The notes: generated by a model from the letters alone, not told the origin. A stretch of DNA of 64,000 nucleotides from Agapetus fuscipes (GCA_951799405.1 OX637344.1:5084001-5148000); one strand, 5' to 3'. Shown: positions 30,328-41,500, counted from the stretch's first letter. Made by a program: numbers and translations.

Positions 30328-30495
30328 AATCTTTGTTGCAAATATACATTTACATTAAAGATTCATATAAAATGCATGCTCACAAGTAGACACATGTAAG
30401 TTCACGCTTACAAATGCTGCATGTGTACCCACTCATAATTTAAAATCCAAATCTAAAATGAACAACCCAGTAACTTTTACTTTACGCCAACTTTA
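30328..30495 (-). repeat. RepA, truncated
   Basis: ATAATCTTTGTTGCAAATA to TTACTTTACGCCAACTT. Nearly identical to 30957-31125; both lie at the same place in the tandemly duplicated Helitron segment. Confidence 0.82.
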
Positions 30496-30504
30496 AATGG
30501 ATGT

Positions 30505-30658
30505 TATTCAGCTCCTGAGTGGATTGACACTCATTTCTTATGAAGGCTGAGTAAGACTTGCCGGTATTTTATTTTGGGTTTAAAATAAACACTGAAACGG
30601 GAAATAATTTCTGACAACTTCGGTGGGATTCTAACTCGAGATCTCGGCATGGAATGCA
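30505..30658 (-). repeat. SINE-B fragment
   Basis: CAGCTCCTGAGTGGATTGAC, TGAAGGCTGAGTAAGACTTG, GGGATTCTAACTCGAGATCTC, ending at GGCATGGAATGCA where the second Helitron head begins. Confidence 0.75.
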
Positions 30659-30686
30659 ATCTATCTATCTATATCTATAAAGAAGG

Positions 30687-30757
30687 ATGTGTGTATGTAT
30701 GTATGTATGTATGTATGTATGTATGTATGTATGTATGTATGTATGTATGTATGTATG
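30687..30757 (+). repeat. (GTAT)n microsatellite, second copy
   Basis: About 17 GTAT tetramers in the duplicated Helitron head, preceded by TCTATAAAGAAGGATGTG. Confidence 0.97.
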
Positions 30758-30956
30758 TTCCCTATACTCATAAACCGCTCATCCGATTTTGACGAAATTT
30801 TCAGGAAACATGTAACATATTTTTAGAATGAATCCTGTGAAGTTTGATGGTGATCAAATAAACAATGGTTCTCAATTCTCAATATTTCAGCAACGAGGTT
30901 GGTAAATTTTGAAACCACCCAATAGAAGAAGACCATTATATTCAACTACAATACAT

Positions 30957-31125
30957 AATCTTAGTTGCAAATATACATTTACATTAAAGATTCATATAAA
31001 ATGCATGCTCACAAGTAGACACATGTCAGTTCACGCTTACAAATGCTGCATGTGTACCTACTCATAATTTAAAATCCAAATCTAAAATGAACAACCCAGT
31101 AACTTTTACTTTACGCCAACTTGAA
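30957..31125 (-). repeat. RepA, truncated, second copy
   Basis: ATAATCTTAGTTGCAAATA to TTACTTTACGCCAACTTG, duplicating 30328-30495 with only a few differences. Confidence 0.82.
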
Positions 31126-31134
31126 ATGGATGTT

Positions 31135-31328
31135 ATTCAGCTCCTGAGTGGCTTGACACTCATTTCTTATGAAGGCTGAGTAAGCCTTGCCGGTATTTTA
31201 TTTTGGGTTAGAAATAAATTTGGGCCGAAACACTGAAACGAGAAATAATTTCTGACAACTTCAGTGGGATTCTAACTCGAGATCTCGGCATGGAATGCAG
31301 TTACTCTACCAACTAAGCTATAGACCGG
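31135..31328 (-). repeat. SINE-B, with tRNA-like head
   Basis: Same as 30505-30658 but complete at the head: GCAGTTACTCTACCAACTAAG and CTATAGACCGG give the A-box region in reverse. This copy shows where the sequence stood before the duplication. Confidence 0.78.
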
Positions 31329-31365
31329 ACTTTTTACAAATATGGTGGATCGATATCGGTTTGGT

Positions 31366-31915
31366 TAGGGGTAAGCAACCTGCGGCTCACCAGCCACATG
31401 CGGCTCTTTGGGTGTGAAGTTACGGCTCTTTAGCTTCATACGCAAATATAAAAAAAACACAGAATTATACTTCTGATCGAAAAAAACTAAATCGTTCTGA
31501 ATCGATTAACGATCTCTCCGCTACTTGTACTCGCTTTTCACCCTCCCCCCGCCCCATCGACGCTATTTATTGTTGGCAAAAAAACATTTGTGGATCTTTA
31601 CAAATCCAAATCCAAAATAAGATATGTATCATTTGAGATTCACATCAAATGCATTCCCATAAGCAGACACGCATAATTTCGCGCTCACACATAGGTACCG
31701 CATGTGGAACTACAATATAAAAACCCAATCTTAAATGAACATAAGCCCTGCAACTCTTGCCGACCTTCCCTGAAACAGGGGCGACATTGGCAAAGTGAAC
31801 CATTTTTTACAGTATGGGTGGTCAGCCTCATACCAACCTATAAGTCAAGGAAAAGCTTTGAAATTTGTAAATTGTAATTTTTGGCTCTTCCGACTCAAAA
31901 GGTTGCCGACCCCTG
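31366..31915. mobile_element. hAT-type non-autonomous element, old, with nested RepA
   Basis: The left end TAGGGGTAAGCAACCTGCGG and the right end AGGTTGCCGACCCCTG are inverted matches of the widespread hAT terminus CAGGGGTCGGCAACC. Subterminal CGGCTCTTT occurs on the left, and GGCTCTTCCGACTC on the right. A RepA copy (31603-31852) fills the middle. No clear 8-bp duplication remains, so the insertion is old. No transposase. Confidence 0.75.
31603..31852 (-). repeat. RepA, full length
   Basis: (AAATCC)n tail, AAGATATGTATCATTTGAG, CCTGAAACAGGGGCGACATTG to CCTATAAGTCAAGGAA. Close to consensus, so younger than its hAT host. Confidence 0.9.
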
Positions 31916-32246
31916 GCCTAGACAAAAGTTCCAAATTAAAAAATGTTATTCAAGTATTCCAAGTTGAATTTTAGAAATGTAAGAAAGCTTTTATATCCCG
32001 CACTTATAAAAAATACGATAAACGAAAGTTCGTAGGTCACAACTAGAAGACCATATTGAAATATATTATTATTATTAAAACCTTTTATTGAAACATACTT
32101 TTAATTAAAATAAACATAATATAGTTGTTTTTTCAAAAACCGCATTTCTGTAAAATTATATACTCACCACAAATTTAAAGATCGTTTTTTTCTCGGCGGT
32201 TAAACGTCTTTCTTCTATGTGACAATGGTCCAAACGCAAAAACGCA

Positions 32247-32556
32247 AACGCAACTAAGCTACACATATAGTGTAACTTCTTGCCGCGTTATCCCCGAAGG
32301 GGTCGCATGTGGCGAGTTGAACCTATTTATTTTTACAGGTAAGGGGGCCGGCCTTACGCCAACCACTTCAGTTGAAGTGGAGGTTTCCCAGCTCCCGAGA
32401 GTGCTGGTACTCATTTCTTGTGAAGGCTGAGTAAACCTTGCCGGTATTTTACTTTGGGGTTTGAAATAAACACCGAAACGGGAAATCATTTCTGACACCC
32501 TCGGTGGGATTCGAACCCGAGCTTTCGGCATGGAATGCAAGCACTCTACCAAGATA
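32247..32556 (-). repeat. SINE-B, near full length
   Basis: AACTAAGCTACACATATAGTG to AAGCACTCTACCAA. B box in reverse GGATTCGAACC; body GAAGTGGAGGTTTCCCAGC and TGCCGGTATTTTACTTTGG. The A-box end is cut. The minus frame 32259-32561 (100 residues) simply reads through this SINE. Confidence 0.88.
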
Positions 32557-32979
32557 AACAAAATGTTTGCCTTTTAACTAACCCGGCCGTGCGACTTACA
32601 ATTTTGTTGTCAATAGAAAATGTTCCGTGTGCACTACCTAAAACTTTCACTTATTGAAATAATGGATAGAGCACATTTTAAATGTGGGGAAAAAATGTGA
32701 ATTCACTTGGCCGGGATAAAGACAGGACAGGGAGTCAAAAATTCAACATAAATTAAACACTTTTATGGAGATAGTTGAAAAAACACTTAAGTGCATCATA
32801 TTGTATGAAGCATTTTCCCCAACTGCATACGTTTCACAGTGCGGTTACATTGAAAAATATTCCTGATTGTTTGGAATACATTTATTTCTTCACTTTGCTC
32901 AAAGAGTATAGTGAATTTTATAGATTAGTTCTTTAATTATATGATTATAAAATTTAATTTATTGTTTATATTATTTTCT

Positions 32980-33228
32980 TGTATAGGTCAATATGCATCT
33001 GACCAACTATAAATAGAAAATGGTTCACTCTGCCAATGTCACCCCTGTTTCAGGGAAGGTCAGCAAAGAGTTGCAGGGTGTATGTTCATTTGAGATTTGG
33101 GTTTTTATGTTGTAGGTTCACACGCAGAATGTGCAAGTGTGAACTTATACGTGTCTGCTTGTGGGCATGCACTTAATGTGAATTCTAAATGTAACAATTA
33201 TATCCATGCAACTTAGAATAGATTAGAT
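32980..33228 (+). repeat. RepA, full length
   Basis: TTGTATAGGTCAATATGC start, CACCCCTGTTTCAGGGAAGG, GTCTGCTTGTGGGCATGC, to ATGCAACTTAGAATAGATTAG. Confidence 0.85.
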
Positions 33229-33510
33229 GAGTGACGTTACATAGCCGATTTTTTTATCTTAAATATAAATGGAGCACCGCAATCGATTTTCCCTATGCTT
33301 GGCTCTGCTGCTTAACAGTTATACCTAGACCTTTTTTTTTAGAAAACGTGAAGATTAACCTAGAGATAAATTGTGTGAAGCTTGATTCCGATTAGCACAC
33401 TTTTTTTTTTGATTCTGTTGTTTCCTCTTTTATCTGTAGAAAAAAAATGATACCACATGCCCAAATGGCGTAGTGAAACACGCCGGGTACTGCTAGTATA
33501 ATATATAATA

Positions 33511-33602
33511 TAATCTAAGTTGCAAGGATATATTCATTTAAAGCTCTCAGATGTAAGCCCACAAACCAACAAGTGTAGTTCGCGCTTACAAATGCTGAAT
33601 GT
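33511..33602 (-). repeat. RepA, truncated
   Basis: TAATCTAAGTTGCAAGGATAT, TTTAAAGCTCTCAGATGTAAG to CTTACAAATGCTGAATG. Same rare subfamily as the copy broken by the jockey element. Confidence 0.8.
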
Positions 33603-34086
33603 CAAGGAATATATTTTATATTCAGATATCAGCGACAATATGGCCGACGCCCACAATCTCTATGATTTACTGAGCCATTCCATCTTCGCGGAGGCTTTCT
33701 TTGTGATAATCCATCTCAGCTGCCAATATAGGCTCCATCATTACCAGCCGACTCATTTATAGTGAATAATGGCCGCCTGTGCACTGTATTATGACAAACC
33801 CTGATTGGTTGCTTTAATTACAAGCTCAGGGCTTTCGGATCAAACCCAGTGGTAGCCGATTTCAACTATGAAAAAATAATGTTTATAACACTTAAATTAA
33901 CAATGTAAAAATAAACACAAAGTTTTTCCTACGTCGTGATAACTTTGAAAAAGAAAAACTTTTTGTTTTATTTCTACATTTGATACTAATTTAAAATGAA
34001 TCTTCACAAACCCAATACACATACCTTTCAACTTATAAAATACGAGTACTTTGTTACAATAAGTAGAATATTTTTATTATATTGGT
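33603..34086. other. No recognised feature
   Basis: GC-moderate to 33840, then AT-rich. The + frame 33520-33762 starts in RepA and has no family resemblance. Confidence 0.3.
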
Positions 34087-34262
34087 CCGGTCGATAGCAC
34101 AGTTGATAGATTGTTTTCGATCAATACTAGACGGTTAGGGTTAGCTATCTTTACTTAGGGTGTATGGAATTATTTCCCGTTTCGGTGTTAATTTTAAACC
34201 TTAATTTGAAATGGCGGCATGGTTTACTTATCCTTCACAAAAAAATGAGAGCAGGGAAACTC
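34087..34262 (+). repeat. SINE-B, internally deleted
   Basis: CCGGTCGATAGCACAGTTGAT (A-box region), GAATTATTTCCCGTTTCGG, TTTAAACCTTAATTTGAAATG, CTTATCCTTCACAAAAAAATG, GAGAGCAGGGAAACTCC. Confidence 0.7.
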
Positions 34263-34281
34263 CTACATCAGTGCTTAGCAT

Positions 34282-34348
34282 AAGACATGCATTTAATATG
34301 AGCCTCAAATTGTAACATATCTTTGCAGCTTAGATTATAGATTATAGG
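34282..34348 (+). repeat. RepA, 3' fragment
   Basis: AGACATGCATTTAATATGAG to TTTGCAGCTTAGATTATAG. Confidence 0.75.
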
Positions 34349-35245
34349 TACGAAAAAAAACATTTTATATAATATATTTTCTAATAAACGTATAACACAA
34401 AATCAACTAACCGAAAAATAGTCAACTTATTCAATGGTGCGACTCAAAAGGTTTACAACTTTTACGGTAAAAGTCACGTGCCTTCGTTTTTCTTCGACTA
34501 TTTCCGTGCACATCATATAAAATTGCACTTTTAGCGGTAGATACTGCAGAGTTCTACGCCAAGTTGTAGTCAAAATGCACAATTGGAATAAGTGCTTACT
34601 TTTTTATGGCTTTTCTTAATGCAATGCTGCAAGAGGTGCAATGACTGCCTAACCCCAGCCGCCACTGTTTCACCCCCTTCCGCGAGTAGATTACCATATT
34701 CCTCCCTGATTTCCATTTCTCTGTGAAAACAAAAATGCTTGTAAATAACGAGCAGATCAAAAGATTCTGTAATATTTTTTACGCTTTCCCTATTCAAACC
34801 TCACCTCGGCCGAAAAGCTTTTGGTAATAAATTATACGTCAACCCGTTTATAAAGAAGGAACCTTTGCCCAAGTACGAAACATTACGTTCAAACTCAACC
34901 ATAGCGTTTACAAGGACATAAAAACAGTGCCAAACTGTTTTAATACATTTTTGGTAAAACGCAACGGCTGAGTTTTAACGTAGCTTGATGCTAACGGAAC
35001 CTTATACTCCGTGTGTGGTGTAATAACATTTTTATCAACAGTTTTTTTGGCGATTGGATTTTTTTGTAGAAACAGGAGCGTACCTGTGTATAGGTGATGC
35101 AGGACGACAAGGGTCTACTAGTACCTCCCTTCCACCTTTTTCTGAAATCAGAAAATAAAACAATATTACGAAACCAATGAAACGTAGCCATTTTAAATTG
35201 AAAAACCTTTATTTTCACACAACCACATCACATCATTGTGTGAAT
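34349..35245. other. Noncoding DNA with a family E block
   Basis: CCCAAGTACGAAACATTACG, TTCAAACTCAACCATAGCG and TTTACAAGGACAT (34868-34925) match family E. No gene supported; frames at 34570-34797 and 34991-35218 show no family signature. Confidence 0.4.
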
Positions 35246-35249
35246 TGTG

Positions 35250-35538
35250 CAGAGTCGACCAGATAGGTGGAAAACAACGCACTCTTCGTTCTGCACAGAG
35301 TGACGCTGTAAACAGGCTTCAACTGCCACTTCGACGGAACAGAACCGGTTTCGGAGACAGGGCTTTTAGTTCGGCTGGTCCATCCTGCTGGAACAGTCTA
35401 CCTCTGAAGTTGAGAACAGAGACCAGTGTTGGCAATTTCAGGAAGTTACTTAAGACACATTTGTTTAACAAAAGCTTCAACACATAAAAGCGCCCTTGGG
35501 GTGGCTAGTGTAACTAAAAGGCGCTGTATACAAATTGT
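35250..35538 (+). pseudogene. CR1/L2-like LINE, 3' end
   Basis: The frame reads QTLRSAQSDAVNRLQLPLRR, FGDRAFSSAGPSCWNSLPL and LRTETSVGNFRKLLKTHLF then a stop. Its 3' end AAGCGCCCTTGGGGTGGC and AAGGCGCTGTATACAAATTG is typical of this LINE type. 5' truncated. Confidence 0.85.
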
Positions 35539-35580
35539 CCAATTATTTAATTGTATAATTAATCAGTAGCGAGCAGAACT

Positions 35581-35611
35581 CCGAAGAAGTCGACCACAGA
35601 GGAGACGAAAC
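35581..35611 (+). ncRNA. Hammerhead-like core, degraded
   Basis: CCGAAGA, A, GTC...(12 nt)...GAC, GAAACG. One change from CTGAAGA; the stem is only 3 bp. It is followed by an A-rich stretch. Listed because it has the same order as 18944 and 37452. Confidence 0.3.
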
Positions 35612-35639
35612 GTAAGCTGAAAGTCTTCAAGAAAGAATA

Positions 35640-37318
35640 AAAAGAAAAAAGAAGAAGACAAGCAAAAAAAAAAAAAAACATGGACCACGGTCAAAACCCG
35701 GAACCAGAAAATCAAGCACATAATAGATTTTTGTTTCAGTGATTCTTTATAAAAAAAGTGGAAAGACGGCTGGTTATCTGCTTTTTCCTATGAAATGAAA
35801 AGCCGAATACGCCACTGCTATGTCACGAGAACTGTCATGTCAAAGCCATTTTCTTTTCTCCGGTTTCCCTGAAGGTCTTTCATACATAACGCGGGTCCAT
35901 TTGACCTCTGCTAAAGTGTATGGACGACGGCTCACTCCCAATAAAAGAATCCTTTTTATCCATTCATAATGTGAATAAAAGTATGTTTTTAATGTCGACA
36001 AATTTAAAATGCTGACCAATCTCTAATAATACAAAGGTAAAAAGTTTTGTGTACCTTTTATAGGATAAAAAGTTCAAAAAGTATTGAACATGTAAAAGAT
36101 ATATTAAGAAAATATTAACATCTTCTCCTTCTATTTGAATCCTAGGACTTTCTGTCGTAATTTTCATCCATCTTTTTCTATACAAGATAATCTTTTTGGG
36201 TTCTTTGTACGAGCACAGCACATGTCAAGATTGGTTAATTTCGCTGGTTCGTAGGATGCTTGGGCATTTAATGTGGAAATCATGAAAAGTTTAAAAATAA
36301 TTGTCCTCTTGATAATGATGTGATGACATCGAAAGCGCTCGAGGAACGAAATCAAGTCGTGAGGAAAAGCTTTGCGTTTTATTTTTAAATGAATCGCTTG
36401 TATTTCAATCATTTTTTTTTCATTACAGAGTAATAAAAAAATAGGAAAACATTGATTTGTTTCATTTTTAAAATTTAATTTTTTGGTTTGGTATACGAGA
36501 AGTTTTTACTCTTTGTATTTATTTCAAATTTATCAAACTTACAAGCGTTATAATGGCCATTTTTTTCATAAATTTGATTACTTTTATACCACCAAATTTC
36601 TTCAACAACTTGTTTACACCATTACTGTCACGTAGGTTTAATTAATATTCCTTTAATAAACTAATCATCTTTGCAGAGATTAAGTCCCATGCAGGTTTTA
36701 TAATTTCTCCATCCATCGGTAAACAAAATGGCGGACAACTTGTAATCCCATATAAGCCTCTTATGTTCACCGCATCCTAAACAAACTCACAGAACTTCCA
36801 GCGTCAGCGCTGTATAATATGGAAAATCAAAATATCCCACAATATTCATGTATGAAATAATAAACATATCCATAATATACAAGAAATAATTGATTACTCT
36901 TTAAGAAATAATTTGCTTAAAAGCTTAGTCATGTTTGACGCTGCTGAAGCCATTAAGATATAATATTGGGGAGTCGAAACTGTATTGAAGCAAGTAGTCA
37001 ATATATCTGTGTTCACCATTTTTCGTTAGTTAGAAAGAGAACAATGATAATCCGAGTGTCACCACACTGTTAACAGGCAAATTATAAAGCTGATTTTTTT
37101 CTGAATTATTGGCATTACTGAAATATCATCTCTGCGCAGAAATTGGGCTCACGCATTGACTACTTTGACAGAAAAATTGTATTATTTTATCTACTATTGT
37201 TCTGCATCATTCTGATATTAAATTATTCCTTAATTTATATTTGTATTAACTTGTATGAATCTTTCTCATTTCATATTTTGTTTTTTTTTCTGTAATCTCA
37301 TGTGTAAAACTTATAATA
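35640..37318. other. No recognised feature
   Basis: AT-rich DNA. Open frames at 35964-36221 and 36164-36412 have compositions expected from AT-rich noncoding DNA. No repeat match was noticed. Confidence 0.35.
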
Positions 37319-37541
37319 TTGTATATTAATTAAAAAACAACTGTTTCAATTCACTTATTATTTATTTTAAATATGCCAAACGCTTTCGCCTAAAAAGGCA
37401 TCCTCAGGACAATGACAATGACAAATCAAAATAATTGTCATTGTCATTGTCCTGAGGATGCCTTTTTAGGCGAAAGCGTTTGGCCTATTTAAAATAAATA
37501 ATAAGTGAATTGAAACAGTTGTTTTTTAATTAATATACAAT
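37319..37541. repeat. Near-perfect palindrome with two hammerhead-like cores
   Basis: Arms of about 105 bp (37319-37423 and 37437-37541) are almost exact inverted copies around ATCAAAATAAT. Each arm carries the core: + strand CTGAGGA (37452-37458), T, GCCT-TTTT-AGGC (4-bp stem), GAAA (37472-37475), GCGTTTGG. The minus-strand copy uses TCCTCAG at 37401-37407 and TTTC at 37384-37387. The arms differ at only a few bases, so the element is young. Confidence 0.85.
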
Positions 37542-37740
37542 GGACTTTCACTGTGTAAACCACCAAACCCTAAATTTTTTTAATAATATTGTAACTGCAT
37601 GGATTATAACTGTTTTGAAATAAAATAATAATAACAAAAAAAAACATAGCGGAATGTGTAATTACTGGGTTGTCGGAACACAAGATGGAGTAATAAAAAA
37701 AACATTGGGTTCTATGGTGATTCTTAAGGATCTATTCTAA

Positions 37741-39383
37741 AGGCTGGTTCGGACAAGGCGAGTAATTTAGTCAAGTAACGAGTAATTTAGTGGCTAAACG
37801 TGTGCGAACCCCAACAATTTAGTCCAGTAGTTAAGTCAATGGTTTAGTCAAGCCGATCCATTTCATTCTATTTTTTCGGGCAAGTAGCGGCCCCGCCCAC
37901 CGTCCGTGGGCGAGTGTTGCCGAGAAGCCACGGAAAAGTCCGAGTCCGAAGAGCCACGGAAAAGCCCGAGTCCGAGTCGAGTTTATTAGCGGCCGCGCCA
38001 TTGGCCGCTCACTCTTGGCGGGGAAACGGAAATGCAAGAATGGCGGCAATTTAAATTGGCTGCAGTTTGAAAAGATAATGCCCGTTTTCAGCAAGAATAT
38101 TTAAAGATAAAGTGCTGTTTAAAAATATTTAAGTACTTAAGAACTTCTTATATTTGCGAGCCCGATGTTCCGCTCCCTAAACTTAGCGACCTGTCAGTGA
38201 GGTTATGTCATGTTTAAACTGTAAATAAGTGGATATGCACACCGATATCCTTGGTTTTTTAGAAACTCTTGAGAATATAGAAGTTGCTAGGACTTATCTA
38301 CGTCCAAAAAGTTTTGAGAAAGGTAATTTTTTTTCGATAAGAATAGTATGACATCGATTTTTGGTGCGGATATCAGCTGTCAAAAATACAATCATGTAGC
38401 TCCTTGCTGACAATAGAGCTGTACAAATATAGTTTTGGTAAAGATGTTGTGGAAATAACTATTATCGTCCATGAATTTATTACGTATTTAAAAACATCGA
38501 TCGTTTACATTGATCGATGTTTATAGGTACCTACCATAAATTTGTCATATCTGATATCCTTCAGATGGATTGTTACTTGTTGTTTTGTACAGAAACAATT
38601 CAGTGACACACGGGGATAACTAATTAGAGGCATTACAATTTTATGCCACTGTAAGCCATCAGCTGGTATCTGTGACAGACGTGAGAGGCGTATGTAGCAG
38701 GATTGAACAAGTTTCTCGCGGTCAGCCTCTGAAAAGTTGAACCATGTTTCTTCTTTAACTTGATAATTGATTGGTGACCGCCGTGTATTTGAAAATGCCG
38801 ATTTTACATGTCGAATATTGATGTTAATTGTCAACAACGAAAAACGCAACAGAGAAATGCATCTGAATGCAGCTGCAGACTACGAGCCGTATTATAGTGT
38901 GTGCATACAAAATATACTTTGTACACATCATTGAAAAGATAAAAATTCAATTAAAAAATAATGTTTGCAGCGTAAATGGTAGATATTATTATAAACATCA
39001 AATAGTCATGTGTTGTTTTTATTTAAAATGTGTATATTATTTTATAAACCATAAAATACATTTCGAATTTACAAAAGTCGAGTTTCGAAGTTGTTTGCTA
39101 AACAGGCTCCTAGCTAGGTGGCCGGGCATAAATCAGTTAATATTACCAAACCATAGCCAATTTAAAGGGCTTTATAATAACATGATTTTAATACTCAATT
39201 AATATTTTCAAACTGCAGCCAATTCAAATTTTCCGCCATTATAGAAAGGGCTTTCTGCAGCCAACTTCGCACTTGTGTACTGTACTGGACCGTAATGCGA
39301 ACGCTTCACGGGCGAGTAGCGCCCCGCCCACTACTAAATTACTCGCTACTTGACTAAATCAGTGGCCTCGTGCGAACTAGCCT
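37741..39383. mobile_element. PIF/Harbinger-type DNA element
   Basis: Inverted ends of about 51 bp: AGGCTGGTTCGGACAAGGC on the left and, in reverse, AGGCTAGTTCGCACGAGGC on the right, then ATTTAGTCAAGTA and CGAGTAATTTAGT in both. It is flanked by TAA on both sides (37738-37740 and 39384-39386), the 3-bp duplication of this superfamily. A 22-bp GC-rich motif (AGTAGCGGCCCCGCCCAC and AGTAGCGCCCCGCCCAC) occurs in direct orientation near each end. The minus frame 38505-38849 (114 residues, with FSEADREKLVQSCYIRLSRL) is the only sizeable internal frame and is not a recognisable transposase. Confidence 0.85.
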
Positions 39384-39386
39384 TAA

Positions 39387-40167
39387 GGTGTTTAACAGCT
39401 CTGCGGCTGACACGTTAGTCTCATAGTATGTTACAACGACATAAGCTAGGTTTGTCTCCACCAATTTTAAAGCTCAATGTTTGAAAACTTGCGAATTAAT
39501 TTAATTGGGATGTTTTTATGTTAGTCACACCTCAAGGTCCGTCAACTCAAGCGAATCCAAGCTAGGTTAGCTTTTGTGATCAGTTGAAAAAACTCACTCC
39601 AACGTAATGAATGATTTTAAATCAGAGTTACGTTCGTTGGACATTTTGTATAATTAAAAAACGGATCTTACGTACCATTTTTATTAATTGTTTGAAAGTG
39701 GGTCAGTCCGAATCAGATCAATCCCGTTTTTCACCAAAAAAATACTTTTCCATGTAATTTTTTTGGTATGTTGAGCATAGTATGTATGTATTTATCTGTA
39801 AAAATTCTGCATATTTTAGCTGTTTATTTTGCATATTAAACAAAATACATCCTCATTTTGACTCGCACATTATGCAAATCAAACATTTCACATGAAAACG
39901 ATGTACGTAAAAAGATGAGATTTTCCTTTTGAACACGCGTACAGTTCCTACTTACATATGTGTCGTTAAAAAACTCAAAAATAACTCGACTTATTTTCGT
40001 GCTTACTTTTACTTTACATTCTTCGGCTCATAAGCCTTGAAGGCTTAGGGCCTCCCACACCACAATCCTCCAGGACTCTCAGTCTTGTGCTGCTTCCCTC
40101 CATGGTCCCCTCACTCCCAGAACTTCGGCGTCGGCTTCAACGTTGTCTGCCCACCGCATCCTGGGAC
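39387..40167. other. No recognised feature
   Basis: AT-rich, then a GC-moderate stretch at 40020-40165 (GGCCTCCCACACCACAATCC, CCCAGAACTTCGGCGTCGG) that could be another old repeat. No gene supported. Confidence 0.3.
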
Positions 40168-40285
40168 CAAACCTCAAATGAAACCTTTTGCCGACCTTCC
40201 TTAAAACAGGGGTGACATTAGCAATGTGAAGCTTTTTTTTACAGTATGGGTGGTTAACCTCGTACCAACCTATAAATCAAGGAAC
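40168..40285 (-). repeat. RepA, 5' half
   Basis: CAAACCTCAAATGAAACC, TTAAAACAGGGGTGACATTAG to CCTATAAATCAAGGAAC. Confidence 0.8.
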
Positions 40286-40297
40286 TTTCGTAACAAT

Positions 40298-40393
40298 TTG
40301 AACTTTCTTCAGCAATGACCAAGCTCACAGAGGGCTCTTCAGGTGGGATGTAACAAAAACAGCGCTCACGAAATAAATCAACCTAATATATAC
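40298..40393 (+). repeat. SINE-C, 3' fragment
   Basis: GCAATGACCAAGCTCACAGAG, GGCTCTTCAGGTGGGATG and AACAGCGCTCACGAAATAAAT match the 3' end of SINE-C. Confidence 0.75.
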
Positions 40394-40736
40394 CTTTATA
40401 TTAGTAGCATAGATCTGATGAAAAATGACTGACACTTTCTATTACAAATTAATAATTTCTTAAATATGTCACTACTCCAGAAATCTCCTGCTTCGTTCTT
40501 GATCTTCTCCTGAAAGTCCTTGGTTACATAGACAGTACTATGTAAATAATTTAACTCTGTCTGCTTCCCTAGATTGGCATTTACTTCGAAATAACCTGAG
40601 CTGTCTGCAACTTAATTTCCTGATCGGGATCTGCCTTCCGGCTTGTGTATCTAATAAACTTTATTTAGCTTATCGCGCCAGGTGACATAGCTAGAGATGT
40701 AAGGCTTTTTACAAATCTAAGTGTAATCTATAATAA
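40394..40736. other. No recognised feature
   Basis: No gene or repeat identified. Confidence 0.3.
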
Positions 40737-40954
40737 AATCTAAGTTGCAAAGATATATCAACATTCAAAACTCATATCAAATGCATGCCCACAAACAGAC
40801 ACGTGTAAGTTGGCGCTTTCAAATGCTGAATGTGTACTTACAAATTAAAATTCACCTTTCACTGACCTTCCTTATATCAAGGGTGATATTGGTAAAGAGA
40901 GCCATTTTTTACAGTATACGTTGTCAGCCTCATACCAACTTATAAGTCAAGGAA
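40737..40954 (-). repeat. RepA, full length with internal deletion
   Basis: AATCTAAGTTGCAAAGATA, AAACTCATATCAAATGCATG, then a short deletion before CTGACCTTCCTTATATCAAGG, to CTTATAAGTCAAGGAA. Confidence 0.82.
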
Positions 40955-41025
40955 AAAAACGGTGCTTCTTTCAGGCATTTCAAAGTAATGAATGATTAAC
41001 AGCTGCGTGTTTTAATACATTAAGT

Positions 41026-41295
41026 AGAACCAGTCCAGTGGTAACACTTCGGACTCGTAAATGGAAGGTTGTGGGTTCGAATCCCGGCGGAGTACGAAAA
41101 ATATACTATTTGCATTTTCAAATTTGCTTTTCGCTGGGTTGAAAATTTCATAAACCTTTACCAAAGACCGGTCATCAAAAGGTCCATCCAGCCTTACAGC
41201 AACTGGATCTTGCTTGAGAATTGGCGCTTTCTACAACGACGACCAAGTTTGCAAAGAGCTCTTAAGGGCATCAAATAAATCAGCCTAATTTATTT
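41026..41295 (+). repeat. SINE-C, near full length
   Basis: CCAGTCCAGTGGTAACAC (A-box region), B box GGTTCGAATCC, GGCGGAGTACGAAAAATATAC, CTTTTCGCTGGGTTGAAAA, GACCGGTCATCAAAAGG, TTACAGCAACTGGATCTTGC, AACGACGACCAAGTTTGC, CATCAAATAAATCAGCC and a T-rich tail. Confidence 0.88.
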
Positions 41296-41389
41296 TTTTT
41301 CTTAAGAGAACTCTTTTAAACATACAAAGTTAAAAAAAAGCCGTCATGATCGCCGATCTTCGTTACAAGATGTAGCATTGAAAGAAGAA

Positions 41390-41500
41390 GATGAACAAGA
41401 CCAAAAAAAAGGTTTTCATGAAAAGAGTGATGAACGTTCAAGAATGAAAAATAGACCCATGTATCAAGTTAATTACCACCCTTAGTGGTATATGTAGTTA
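41390..41500 (+). pseudogene. LINE-Y, degraded 3' fragment
   Basis: ATGAAAAGAGTGATGAACGT and CACCCTTAGTGGTATATG correspond to the MKKVMN...CCACCCCTAGTGG end of the CGGTGHP subfamily. The coding frame is broken. Confidence 0.5.

Larger units (their letters stand above)
30029..33496 (+). mobile_element. Helitron, non-autonomous, with nested insertions
   Basis: It starts TCTATATCTATAAAG after an A and ends ACGCCGGGTACTGCTAG before a T, which is the Helitron rule (5' TC, 3' CTAG, insertion between A and T, no target duplication). A short GC hairpin-like segment (GCGTAGTGAAACACGCCGGG) precedes the CTAG. The head has a (GTAT)n microsatellite, then CATCCGATTTTGACGAAATT, a phrase typical of insect Helitron-like repeats. 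No RepHel protein is present. The head is duplicated in tandem (30029 and about 30670), and RepA, SINE-B and hAT-type insertions account for most of the remaining length. Confidence 0.72.
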
